Positions 1 through 7,607 of a DNA stretch of 64,000 nt are shown here, one piece after another. The DNA lies in assembly GCF_000252955.1 (NCBI RefSeq), contig NC_014228.1, positions 1,626,005 through 1,690,004 of the forward strand, given 5' to 3'. Every line of letters begins with the position of its first letter. Within the stretch, counting starts at the first letter, position 1. Below the pieces are notes generated by a model, which made no database searches, had not been told where the DNA came from, and saw nothing but the letters and a program-made list of their open reading frames with translations. The position numbers were made by a program, and so were the translations under genes. The stretch is from Xenorhabdus nematophila ATCC 19061. Its GTDB lineage: Bacteria; Pseudomonadota; Gammaproteobacteria; Enterobacterales; Enterobacteriaceae.

Positions 1-158
1 CAGCCCCCTAATGTCAGTACCGACAATGTAAGTACCGCCATAGATATGCTGATACGCCACTTATCTCTCCGGTTTTTCCGTAAACCGACAGAGTCATAAG
101 CTACAGGGTTGTTAGCATGGCTTCCGGCATGTTTCTCGGCAACTGGCATTGTATCCAT
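1..158 (-). CDS. flgH: Flagellar L-ring lipoprotein FlgH, N-terminal part (runs off window)
   Basis: The minus strand immediately after flgG opens a frame at the ATG at 158 that stays open to the window edge. The 52 visible codons contain a basic stretch (RKNRRDKWR), a hydrophobic run (MAVLTLSVLTLGG) and then Cys52, a lipobox of the type cleaved by signal peptidase II. FlgH forms the outer-membrane L ring of the flagellar basal body, and flgH follows flgG in the enterobacterial operon. About 38 residues precede the hydrophobic segment, longer than the usual FlgH leader, so the true start could be the ATG at 149 or a non-ATG codon. Assignment rests on position plus lipobox. Confidence 0.75.
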   Translation of the reverse strand, partial: MDTMPVAEKHAGSHANNPVAYDSVGLRKNRRDKWRISISMAVLTLSVLTLGG

Positions 159-224
159 CTTCTATGCTCTTAAGTTTATTGCAGAAATAGTGGGGGAACT
201 GTTCTCCCACTATTCATGATCTGG

Positions 225-1007
225 TTATAACTGAGTCAGCTTTTGCAACATCTGATCAGAGGTTGATACCGCTTTGCTGTTGATTTCATAGGCTCTCTGA
301 ACCTGAATCATATTGACCAGTTCTTCAGCCACGTTAACGTTCGACGTTTCAACATAACCTTGATAGAGCAATCCGGTGCCATTAATTCCCGGTGCGTTTT
401 CCACCGGAACACCGGAACTGTTGGTTTCCAGATACAGGTTCTCACCGATACTTTCCAGACCGCTTTCATTGATGAACGTGGTCAGCGTTAATTGCCCGAC
501 TTGCTGAGGCGCATTCTGCCCCTGCACGTTCACGCTGATGATCCCGTCACGGGCAATGCCGATTTTAGTGGCATTGTCCGGGATGATAATCGCAGGAACC
601 ACCTGAAAACCGCCCGCAGTCACTAACTGACCATTCTGATCTACCTGAAATGAACCATCGCGGGTGTAGCCCGTTGTGCCATCAGGCATCTGGATCTGGA
701 AGAAGCCCTGCCCCTTGATTGCTACATCCTTGGTGTTGTTGGTCTGTGCCAGATTACCCTGACTGTGCAGACGTTCAGTCGCCACCGGACGTGCGCCCGT
801 ACCAATCTGCAAACCCGATGGCAGGTTGGTCTGTTCAGATGACATCGCGCCCGGCTGACGTTCAGTTTGATAGATTAATTCTTCAGACACCACGCGCTGG
901 CGTTTAAAACCGCTGGTGCTGACGTTTGCCAGGTTGTTGGCAATGACATCCATATTGGTTTGCTGAACATCCAGCCCAGTTTTGGCAATCCATAAAGATC
1001 GGATCAT
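225..1007 (-). CDS. flgG: Flagellar distal rod protein FlgG
   Basis: 260 residues, the usual FlgG length. It starts [16 protein letters not shown], carries the N-terminal rod/hook motif [14 protein letters not shown] (about residues 23-36) and ends with the C-terminal coiled-coil region typical of axial proteins ([19 protein letters not shown]). FlgG builds the distal rod crossing the peptidoglycan and outer membrane and is exported by the flagellar type III apparatus, hence no Sec signal. It lies 17 bp downstream of flgF in the flgB-to-H operon. Nothing unusual is seen. Confidence 0.97.
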   Translation of the reverse strand: MIRSLWIAKTGLDVQQTNMDVIANNLANVSTSGFKRQRVVSEELIYQTERQPGAMSSEQTNLPSGLQIGTGARPVATERLHSQGNLAQTNNTKDVAIKGQGFFQIQMPDGTTGYTRDGSFQVDQNGQLVTAGGFQVVPAIIIPDNATKIGIARDGIISVNVQGQNAPQQVGQLTLTTFINESGLESIGENLYLETNSSGVPVENAPGINGTGLLYQGYVETSNVNVAEELVNMIQVQRAYEINSKAVSTSDQMLQKLTQL

Positions 1008-1024
1008 AAATTTATCTCCCCTAA

Positions 1025-1780
1025 TTAGCTCATAGCGAGAATTTGGTTAGCCCGCTGGGCATTTTCATCGGAACTGTGTATAACTTTCATCTGCATCTCA
1101 AAGCGACGCGCATTGGCGATCATGTTCACCATGCTTTCCACGGGGTTGACATTGCTGCCTTCCAGTACACCCGGCATGATTTTCACTTCCGTGCTGGCCG
1201 CCAGTTCGTTACCTACCTGTTCCTGCGCCTGTGGCGTCAGATGGAACAAACCATCATCGCCCCGCACCACTTGGCTGGCTTCCGGTTTGACGATTTTCAG
1301 TTTGCCAATCTGGCCTAACAAAGTCGGCGGATCGCTGGCAATCAGGGCAGAAATAGCACCATCAGCCGCCATCGTCAGTTCAGCCTGCGGCGGAACATCA
1401 ATTGGCCCGTTTTCGCCCATCAACATACGCCCCTGCACCATCAGTTGACCTTCAGGTGATATCTGGATGCTGCCGTTGCGGGTATAGGCTTCCGTCCCGT
1501 CTTCAAGCTGGACAGCCAAGAAGCCGCCTTGCCCGACAGCCACGTCCAACGGGCGGGAGGTATAATTCATCGGCCCCTGACGGCTGTCCATGCCCGGAGT
1601 GGAAGCAACGGTAAGGGTACGCGTCGGCAGGGTTTCACCTTCAATCGGCACGGCTCGCAGTGCAGCAAGCTGGGCTTTGAAACCCGATGTTGACGCATTG
1701 GCCAGATTGTTAGCAGTCACAGCCTGATGCTCCAGCGTTTGTCGCGCTGCGCCCATGGCGGTATAAATAACGTGGTCCAT
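1025..1780 (-). CDS. flgF: Flagellar proximal rod protein FlgF
   Basis: 251 residues starting [17 protein letters not shown] with the axial-protein motif [15 protein letters not shown] (about residues 24-38) and a C-terminal helix containing [17 protein letters not shown]. These are the flagella basal-body rod N- and C-terminal domains. FlgF is one of the proximal rod components (with FlgB and FlgC) and is exported through the flagellar secretion gate. It sits between flgE and flgG, 36 bp from flgE, as in other enterobacteria. Confidence 0.96.
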   Translation of the reverse strand: MDHVIYTAMGAARQTLEHQAVTANNLANASTSGFKAQLAALRAVPIEGETLPTRTLTVASTPGMDSRQGPMNYTSRPLDVAVGQGGFLAVQLEDGTEAYTRNGSIQISPEGQLMVQGRMLMGENGPIDVPPQAELTMAADGAISALIASDPPTLLGQIGKLKIVKPEASQVVRGDDGLFHLTPQAQEQVGNELAASTEVKIMPGVLEGSNVNPVESMVNMIANARRFEMQMKVIHSSDENAQRANQILAMS

Positions 1781-1816
1781 AAAGCTATCCCCAAAAAAAC
1801 TATCCGCCGGAGCCTA

Positions 1817-3013
1817 TTAACGCATGCTGACCAGTGTTTGCAGAATCTGGTCCTGCGTTTTGATGGTCTGGGCATTGGATTGGTAGTTACGCTGGGAGAC
1901 AATCATATTGACCAGCTCCTGGCTCATATCGACGTTAGAAGCTTCCAGCGCCCCGCTGATCAAATTACCTAAATTGCCTGAACCCGCTACACCGATAACC
2001 GAGCTGCCAGACGCACCGGATTCTGCCCAGACGTTATCGCCTTGTGCAGCCAGACCTTCAGGGTTAGCAAAGTTTGCCAGAACGATCTGACCGAGAACTT
2101 GCTTCTGATCGTTAGAGTAGACACCGTAAATTTTGCCGTCATCATCGACACGGTAATCGGTGAAGTGACCAGCTGCATAACCATCTTGTTTTGGAGGAGA
2201 AATAGAATTTTGAGCAATGCTCTGCTGCTTGCTACCATTGAGTTCAATATTGATTTGCGCAGCGGCAGAGCCATTTAAAGCGGGTACTTCAAATTTAAAG
2301 GGTGGAATATCTTTCATTTGGCCACTGGTATTAAATTCTAATTCACCCAATTCCTGAGGTTTAGCACCCGCAACAGACCGATCCAACGCATGAGCTGTCC
2401 ATTTGTTATTGTCTGTTTTAACAAAAAACACATTGATATCATGCTGATTCCCCAAGCTATCAAATACTTGAAGCGGAGCACTATAGTTAAATGTGTCTTT
2501 CTTATCGGGATCAAATTCTCCGGTGATAGCGGTCTCCATTGAACTCAGATTAGCTTTCAGTGTGATTTCCGTCGTCGCTTTTGCATCCAGCATATCGGTT
2601 GGAATCGAAATCGGCCCGACAGCGCCGCCTATCTGAATTTCGCCGTTGACCGCCGGGTAACCCGTCAGTTTCATGCCCTGCATATTGATCAGATTACGGT
2701 CTTCATCCATTTTGAACTGACCGTTACGGGAATATAAAATATTGCCGTTAGAATCCTGCATGCGGAAAAAACCGCCTTGGTTGATAGCCATATCCAACTT
2801 GCGGTTAGTCGTGGTGGTTGAGCCATCTTTAAAGTTCTGAACCATGCCAGAAACCTTGACACCCAGACCAACTTCTGAGCCACTGAAAACGTCCGCAAAA
2901 GCAGCGGAGCTGGATTTAAAACCAAACGTCGCTGAGTTTGAGATGTTATTACCAATAACGTCCAGGTTACTCGCAGCGGCATTCAAGCCACTGACCGCTT
3001 GTGAAAAAGACAT
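1817..3013 (-). CDS. flgE: Flagellar hook protein FlgE
   Basis: 398 residues. It opens MSFSQAVSGLNAAASNLD, has NNISNSATFGFKSS (about residues 23-36) and ends with an axial C-terminal helix (SQELVNMIVSQRNYQSNAQ). The variable middle (about residues 150-300) corresponds to the surface D2/D3 hook domains. FlgE polymerises into the hook that couples rod and filament, and assembly depends on the FlgD cap encoded just upstream (15 bp gap). Length and order match the enterobacterial operon. Confidence 0.97.
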   Translation of the reverse strand: MSFSQAVSGLNAAASNLDVIGNNISNSATFGFKSSSAAFADVFSGSEVGLGVKVSGMVQNFKDGSTTTTNRKLDMAINQGGFFRMQDSNGNILYSRNGQFKMDEDRNLINMQGMKLTGYPAVNGEIQIGGAVGPISIPTDMLDAKATTEITLKANLSSMETAITGEFDPDKKDTFNYSAPLQVFDSLGNQHDINVFFVKTDNNKWTAHALDRSVAGAKPQELGELEFNTSGQMKDIPPFKFEVPALNGSAAAQINIELNGSKQQSIAQNSISPPKQDGYAAGHFTDYRVDDDGKIYGVYSNDQKQVLGQIVLANFANPEGLAAQGDNVWAESGASGSSVIGVAGSGNLGNLISGALEASNVDMSQELVNMIVSQRNYQSNAQTIKTQDQILQTLVSMR

Positions 3014-3028
3014 ATGTCCTCCGTTTAA

Positions 3029-3730
3029 TTAAAGAATCTGACGCACTTTATCCATGGTTACCGTACCCGCCAGCCCTAAATCTAATTTAGTGCCATCCTC
3101 ACCCCGCGTGACGCCCTGCACTACGGCAAAGTTCAGCGGAAGTGTCACTAACGCTTGATTTTGATAGCTTGCGGAAACAGTGAAACTATAAGCCCCGTTT
3201 TCCACATCCTTGCCATCTGCGTTTTTGCCATCCCATTCGAAACTATGGACTCCGGCATTAAACTTACCGAGATCGATTTCCCGAACTACCGCACCACTCT
3301 TATCTTTGATGGTTACTTTTACTTCATCGGCAGGTCGGGTCAGCTCAAAGCCATACGGCGTTGTGCTGATACCTTCACCTTCTTCCTCACTGGAGCCAGC
3401 TAAAATTCTATCGCCGGGCACCATAACACCCCGGTTAATCAGCAACGTCGTTTGCATTGCCTGATTGTGGTCCATCTGTCCGACAATGGATCCCAATGTT
3501 TTATTGAGTTTTTCTACGCCCTGAACGGTGCTGATCTGTGCAATCTGAGTCGTTAGCTCATTGTTTTGCATTGGATTGGTTGGATCTTGGTTCTTGAGCT
3601 GTGCGACCAATAAATTCAAGAAATTATCTTTAATATCATCACTGCTCTGTGGCTTTATCTTGGCCGCAGAAGCGAGCTCACCTACCGTGGAGTTATCCAA
3701 CGAATCATTGATTGAAGTGGTTACTGCCAT
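3029..3730 (-). CDS. flgD: Hook-cap scaffolding protein FlgD
   Basis: 233 residues. The conserved N-terminal region contains DNFLNLLVAQLKNQDPTNPM (about residues 34-53), the export/cap signature of FlgD. It is followed by the FlgD immunoglobulin-like domain with the segment FEWDGKNADGKDVENGAYSF (about residues 167-186). FlgD caps the growing hook so that FlgE subunits can polymerise and is absent from the finished flagellum. It lies 13 bp downstream of flgC and 15 bp upstream of flgE. Confidence 0.96.
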   Translation of the reverse strand: MAVTTSINDSLDNSTVGELASAAKIKPQSSDDIKDNFLNLLVAQLKNQDPTNPMQNNELTTQIAQISTVQGVEKLNKTLGSIVGQMDHNQAMQTTLLINRGVMVPGDRILAGSSEEEGEGISTTPYGFELTRPADEVKVTIKDKSGAVVREIDLGKFNAGVHSFEWDGKNADGKDVENGAYSFTVSASYQNQALVTLPLNFAVVQGVTRGEDGTKLDLGLAGTVTMDKVRQIL

Positions 3731-3743
3731 AATGGAATTCCTG

Positions 3744-4148
3744 TTACTGACCCAGCGTCAGCGTTTTCAGCATGATGGACTTAGTGGTGTTAAGCACTTC
3801 AACGTTTGCCTGATAACTGCGGGAAGCAGAGATGGTATTGACCATTTCACCGACCACATCCACATTCGGCATACGCACATAACCTTTTTCATCGGCCAGC
3901 GGATTACCCGGCTTATATTCAAGACGGAAAGGCGTGGGATCATCCACCACTTCACTGACACGAACACCGCCTATCTCCTGCCCTGCGGGTGCAGCGACCC
4001 GGAAAACGACTTGTTTGGCACGATAAGGCTCGCCATCCGGCCCGACAACGCTATCGGCATTCGCCATATTACTGGCGCTGACGTTCAGTCGCTGGGACTG
4101 AGCGGAAAGCGCGGAGCTGGCAATATCAAAAATACTGAGTAGAGACAT
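3744..4148 (-). CDS. flgC: Flagellar proximal rod protein FlgC
   Basis: 134 residues from the ATG at 4148 ([19 protein letters not shown]), the same length as E. coli FlgC. An in-frame ATG two codons upstream (4154) shares one base with the flgB stop, but AAGGA lies only about two bases before it and about eight before the inner ATG, so the inner start is preferred. The rod motif [11 protein letters not shown] and the C-terminal helix [19 protein letters not shown] are present. FlgC forms the proximal rod with FlgB and FlgF and is translationally coupled to flgB. Confidence 0.95.
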   Translation of the reverse strand: MSLLSIFDIASSALSAQSQRLNVSASNMANADSVVGPDGEPYRAKQVVFRVAAPAGQEIGGVRVSEVVDDPTPFRLEYKPGNPLADEKGYVRMPNVDVVGEMVNTISASRSYQANVEVLNTTKSIMLKTLTLGQ

Positions 4149-4153
4149 CCCCA

Positions 4154-4570
4154 TTATCCTTGTGACTGTAGAACTGACATCATGCTTTTGATCTGCACAT
4201 TCGTCATAGTAAGTTCGGCCTGATATTTCAGGCTGTTATCTGCAAAATTGCTTCGTTCCATATCCATGTCAACGGTATTTCCATCCATAGCCGTCTGGTA
4301 TGGCATCCGATACAGCAGATCCATCTCCAGACGTTTTTGAGGCTGAATGGGAATATGTCGCTCGGAAGTCAGAGTCAGCCCAATTCCATTTCCCGTGACA
4401 CGACCATGTGCCATCGTCTTTTTCAGTTGAGCAGCAAAATCGATATCACGCGCCTGATAGCCTGGGGTATCCGCATTGGCAATATTGGCGGACAAAATTT
4501 CCTGCCGTTGATTGCGCAGAGCCAGCGCTTCTTGTCGAAATTGAAAGGCTGCATCTAATTTATCGAGCAT
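4154..4570 (-). CDS. flgB: Flagellar proximal rod protein FlgB
   Basis: 138 residues, equal to E. coli FlgB. It starts [19 protein letters not shown] and has the rod signature [20 protein letters not shown] (about residues 28-47). This is the first gene of the minus-strand rod/hook operon and is divergent from flgA across 216 bp. FlgB joins the proximal rod to the MS-ring/export gate. In enterobacteria this promoter is class II, FlhDC-dependent; I could not mark an FlhDC box with certainty. Confidence 0.96.
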   Translation of the reverse strand: MLDKLDAAFQFRQEALALRNQRQEILSANIANADTPGYQARDIDFAAQLKKTMAHGRVTGNGIGLTLTSERHIPIQPQKRLEMDLLYRMPYQTAMDGNTVDMDMERSNFADNSLKYQAELTMTNVQIKSMMSVLQSQG

Positions 4571-4786
4571 ATTCCTCCCTCGGTTTTGTTTGTGAAATCT
4601 GATGAGTTTAAGCGCTAAGCAGCTAACAGAATAAACGGAGAAGAAAAAGGTGATTCGAAGAATAGAAACAAATTGAATTGCTATTTATCCCATTAACGAA
4701 TAATCAATCGCGTTACACTATTAGCATCCAACAGGTATTGAATATTTTTCGAAATCATGGGTCGCTAATGGGATCAAGGTGATAAT
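4571..4786. promoter_or_regulatory. Divergent flgB / flgA promoter region
   Basis: A 216-bp non-coding stretch separates the divergent starts of flgB (minus) and flgA (plus). It is AT-rich and by analogy with other enterobacteria should carry back-to-back class II promoters activated by FlhDC. No confident -10/-35 pair or FlhDC half-site was identified by eye, so only the location is asserted. Confidence 0.5.
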
Positions 4787-5458
4787 ATGCCGGCATTAAA
4801 AATTATCGGGTGCGTTACCTTTTTCCTTAATCTATCTTTTACCAGTACGTTGGCTTGGGGAAACAATTTACCGCAATCGATAAATGATTATTTCAGGCAG
4901 ATTCATCATCGTGCAGACCATAAAGTCTCTGTGGAAATCAAGACACCTGAGCAACAATGGTCAACGTGTGACTTTCCTGAGATACAGCCTTCACTGGGTA
5001 ATAAAAACTGGGGCAATCTATCTGTCCCTGTGACTTGTGGTCAGCAGCGTCGTTTTATTCAGGCTTATGTCAACGTCATCGGCCCATATTTGGTGTCTAA
5101 GCGCACTATTCACCGTAGTGCAGTACTGACAGAAAAAGATTTTCAAATAAAAACGGGGTCTTTAGATAAGCTGCCAAATGACATAATCCGTAACAGAAAG
5201 GCCATACAAAATGGTATTGCTATCCGTAACATACCTGCCGGACAATCCATCACACGCAATATGATCCGGCGTCCCTGGGCAATTAAAGCCGGACAAAATG
5301 TGGTCGTTACCGTAGATGGACATCATTTTCAGGTGCGTTACGAAGGAAAAGCGATTAACAACGCCGCGAGTTTTGATAATATCCGTGTCCGCCTGAACTC
5401 CGGACAGGTTATTACTGGTGAAGCTCAAGAAAATGGTAGTGTAAAAATGATGTTATAA
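4787..5458 (+). CDS. flgA: P-ring assembly chaperone FlgA
   Basis: 223 residues with an N-terminal Sec signal (MPALKIIGCVTFFLNLSFTSTLAWG, cleavage near residue 25) and a C-terminal SAF/FlgA domain containing GQSITRNMIRRPWAIKAGQN and ending GEAQENGSVKMML. FlgA is the periplasmic chaperone needed for FlgI to polymerise into the P ring. E. coli FlgA is 219 residues. It is divergent from flgB and lies 122 bp before flgM, with a sigma-28 promoter in the gap. Nothing is anomalous. Confidence 0.95.
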   Translation: MPALKIIGCVTFFLNLSFTSTLAWGNNLPQSINDYFRQIHHRADHKVSVEIKTPEQQWSTCDFPEIQPSLGNKNWGNLSVPVTCGQQRRFIQAYVNVIGPYLVSKRTIHRSAVLTEKDFQIKTGSLDKLPNDIIRNRKAIQNGIAIRNIPAGQSITRNMIRRPWAIKAGQNVVVTVDGHHFQVRYEGKAINNAASFDNIRVRLNSGQVITGEAQENGSVKMML

Positions 5459-5463
5459 ATGGC

Positions 5464-5490
5464 TAAAGTTTTATTTTTTCAAGCCGATAT
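5464..5490 (+). promoter_or_regulatory. Sigma-28 (FliA) class III promoter of flgM
   Basis: TAAAGTTT at 5464-5471, an 11-base spacer, then GCCGATAT at 5483-5490. This matches the FliA consensus TAAAGTTT-N11-GCCGATAA in 15 of 16 positions. It begins 5 bp after the flgA stop and lies 90 bp before the flgM ATG, so flgMN can be transcribed by sigma-28 independently of flgA. Confidence 0.9.
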
Positions 5491-5580
5491 AACCAACAGA
5501 CCATGATTTACAGGCATGCCAGCGGTATATCGCCTGCTACCTAAGACAAATAAATAATGCCTGATTAAAGGATTACGATT

Positions 5581-5880
5581 ATGAGTATTGAACGCACTCA
5601 ACCTCTACTGGCTATGGCTGCTTTACAGCAACGCAATGCCAATGAAGGTGCTCAGAGCATTCGCAGAACTGTGGCTGTCGCAGAAAAAAGCGCCGATACA
5701 CAAGTCAAGCTGAGCGAAGCACAGAAAAAGCTCGTTCAGCCAAGCAGTCAGGATATTAATATCCAAAAAGTACAACAATTGAAAGAAGCCATTGCGAAGG
5801 GAACACTGGCAATGGACAGCGGTAAAATTGCCGATGCCCTGTTCAGAGAAGCCCTTGAAAATATGGAATATGATAAATAA
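5581..5880 (+). CDS. flgM: Anti-sigma-28 factor FlgM
   Basis: 99 residues (E. coli 97). It begins MSIERTQPLLAMAALQQRN, and its C-terminal half (KVQQLKEAIAKGTLAMDSGKIADALF) is the sigma-28-binding region. FlgM holds FliA inactive until the hook is complete and is then exported through the flagellar channel. The FliA-type promoter 90 bp upstream gives the classical autoregulatory loop. flgN follows after 26 bp. Confidence 0.95.
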   Translation: MSIERTQPLLAMAALQQRNANEGAQSIRRTVAVAEKSADTQVKLSEAQKKLVQPSSQDINIQKVQQLKEAIAKGTLAMDSGKIADALFREALENMEYDK

Positions 5881-5906
5881 ACCATCAAAATCATAAAGAG
5901 CCATAA

Positions 5907-6347
5907 ATGGAAGAACTTCAACTTTTGCTTGAACAGCAAAGTGCGCACCTAAACTCGCTTTCGCAAACGATGGCCGAAGAACAACGCATATTGAGCGAAG
6001 GTTTTATTGAAGCGAATCATTTACATCGGATAACGGAACAAAAAACGTTTTTGCTTTCGGCACTTGATCACGCAGAACGAAAGCGCCAGTACTTAAATGA
6101 AACGTTGAGAATAAAGCCCCCTTATACCCGCCATGAAAGACTGGCGATATTATGGGAGCAAATTAACCAGACAGTTGAACGTATTCGTGATTTAAATGCG
6201 CATAATGGTTTTCTGCTGAATCAACATGTTGAGTTGAACAGTAAGGCGATTACTTTTCTGAAAAGTCACCACAGCCCTTCTCTTTATGGTGCAGATGGTC
6301 AGGCCCGACGTAATTCAGCGCTATCAGGCCATAAGATCAGCGTTTAA
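5907..6347 (+). CDS. flgN: Flagellar export chaperone FlgN
   Basis: 146 residues, largely helical with heptad-like spacing (MEELQLLLEQQSAHLNSLSQ at the N-terminus). FlgN is the cytoplasmic chaperone for the hook-filament junction proteins FlgK and FlgL. Position directly downstream of flgM and length agree with the family. The last gene of the operon, it is followed by a strong Rho-independent terminator at 6379-6419. Confidence 0.93.
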   Translation: MEELQLLLEQQSAHLNSLSQTMAEEQRILSEGFIEANHLHRITEQKTFLLSALDHAERKRQYLNETLRIKPPYTRHERLAILWEQINQTVERIRDLNAHNGFLLNQHVELNSKAITFLKSHHSPSLYGADGQARRNSALSGHKISV

Positions 6348-6378
6348 TTATTCACATGCTGCTTAAGCAGCAATCTTT

Positions 6379-6419
6379 ACAGACCTCTTGGTTTATCCGT
6401 AATAATAAGAGGTCTGTTT
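6379..6419 (+). terminator. Rho-independent terminator after flgN
   Basis: An 11-bp perfect stem (ACAGACCTCTT at 6379-6389 with AAGAGGTCTGT at 6407-6417) and a short U-run (TTTCT). It lies 32 bp after the flgN stop. A separate small palindrome, GCTGCTTAAGCAGC, sits at 6359-6372. Confidence 0.85.
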
Positions 6420-6507
6420 CTATGTATTTATATTTTCCTTCCTTGTAGAAAAGAAAGTCACTCTCATTTAATTGGTTAATGAAATAAGCATCAAATAATT
6501 TGAAAGA

Positions 6508-6539
6508 TTATCAATAATATTAACCCATATTATTGATAA
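6508..6539 (-). terminator. Terminator hairpin at the end of the fimbrial operon
   Basis: A 13-bp perfect inverted repeat (TTATCAATAATAT at 6508-6520 with ATATTATTGATAA at 6527-6539, 6-nt loop) overlaps the last codons and stop of the tip-adhesin gene. On the minus strand it is followed by a T-rich TCTTTC. The arms are entirely AT-rich except one pair, so the stem is long rather than GC-strong. Confidence 0.65.
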
Positions 6540-7513
6540 CTCACGGTGAATGTCGCTGACACATTGACGTCCCCTGTCTTAAAATGACGATCATCAGCAT
6601 AACGATAATAACGGGCTATTAAAGAAATAAAATTAGCCCCTGCTTTCGTTTTCTCAAAATATTGGATTTTTTTACCAAGGGTAATAGGCTCAGACTTATT
6701 ATTCAAAATTTGAATACCCACTCCCTTAGCCATATTATCACCCATCTTATTCTTGATAATATCTGGATGATTTCTAACAGCGCCTTGCATTCTTTTTTGC
6801 AAAGTTACATAAACCTTGGCATCAGCCTCACAAGTTAAAGGTATATTAAATTCTTTTTCTGCCGCCGTAGAACCAGGTACAGGCAATTGCGCCATCGTTA
6901 CCGAGGGTAAATCTACGTCAATAACTGTTTTACCAATGGTACACGATGGTACTTTAATCGTTATATAATCCGAACTCAATCCAGATTCACTCCGAGGTAG
7001 GATATGTCCTTGACTCCTATCATCCCAGTATTCTAATGAGATATTGAGAAACGCCTGGTTTAATTGATATAGACCTGCCTTTACTTTTCCAATTTTGTAA
7101 TAGCTAAATACAAGCTCAATCGGTATATTGATACTTTCATCTTTTTTGATCTCTAACAAATTCTTGTAAAACCCTTGTGCATTTTTTACCATAGTATCTG
7201 TATATTCCGGTGATGAAGATTTATCCGATACTTTGACAGTATATGCAAGACCACTATCGCCCAGTTTATATTCTGCAGAATTCAATTGAAGAATATAGAC
7301 CTGTATCCTATGAGTAGCATTTGCGACTCCTGTACATGCAACAGTACCCTGTCTGGCTGTAGACAGTACACTTTCGCCAGAAGAAATATTAGATGACGAA
7401 AGAATTACTTCCTGTTTCCCTGGCGGATCCAGATTTACAGTACAATTGGCATAAACTTTGCCCACAAAAAACACCGAGGTCAGCAATAACCACGGATAAA
7501 TAAATACTTTCAT
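6530..7513 (-). CDS. Fimbrial tip adhesin / minor subunit, two-domain
   Basis: 327 residues with a Sec signal (MKVFIYPWLLLTSVFFVGKVYA, cleavage before NCTVNL). The mature protein is about twice a pilin. It has an N-terminal domain (about 23-200) with paired cysteines, then a pilin-like C-terminal domain with SCTIGKTVIDVDLP, a second Cys in LTCEADAKVYV, and the terminal beta strand VNVSATFTVSYQ. This two-domain plan is that of chaperone-usher tip adhesins, with an N-terminal receptor-binding domain and a C-terminal pilin domain. It is the last gene of the operon, 94 bp after the usher. The receptor cannot be told from sequence. Confidence 0.8.
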   Translation of the reverse strand: MKVFIYPWLLLTSVFFVGKVYANCTVNLDPPGKQEVILSSSNISSGESVLSTARQGTVACTGVANATHRIQVYILQLNSAEYKLGDSGLAYTVKVSDKSSSPEYTDTMVKNAQGFYKNLLEIKKDESINIPIELVFSYYKIGKVKAGLYQLNQAFLNISLEYWDDRSQGHILPRSESGLSSDYITIKVPSCTIGKTVIDVDLPSVTMAQLPVPGSTAAEKEFNIPLTCEADAKVYVTLQKRMQGAVRNHPDIIKNKMGDNMAKGVGIQILNNKSEPITLGKKIQYFEKTKAGANFISLIARYYRYADDRHFKTGDVNVSATFTVSYQ

Positions 7514-7607
7514 CAGCCATTCCTTATATGAATTTTATCATTTATTGTTATGTCACCATTATTAACATAAAAAATTGTTAACACAGAGATATGGTAGCTT
7601 CCTGCCA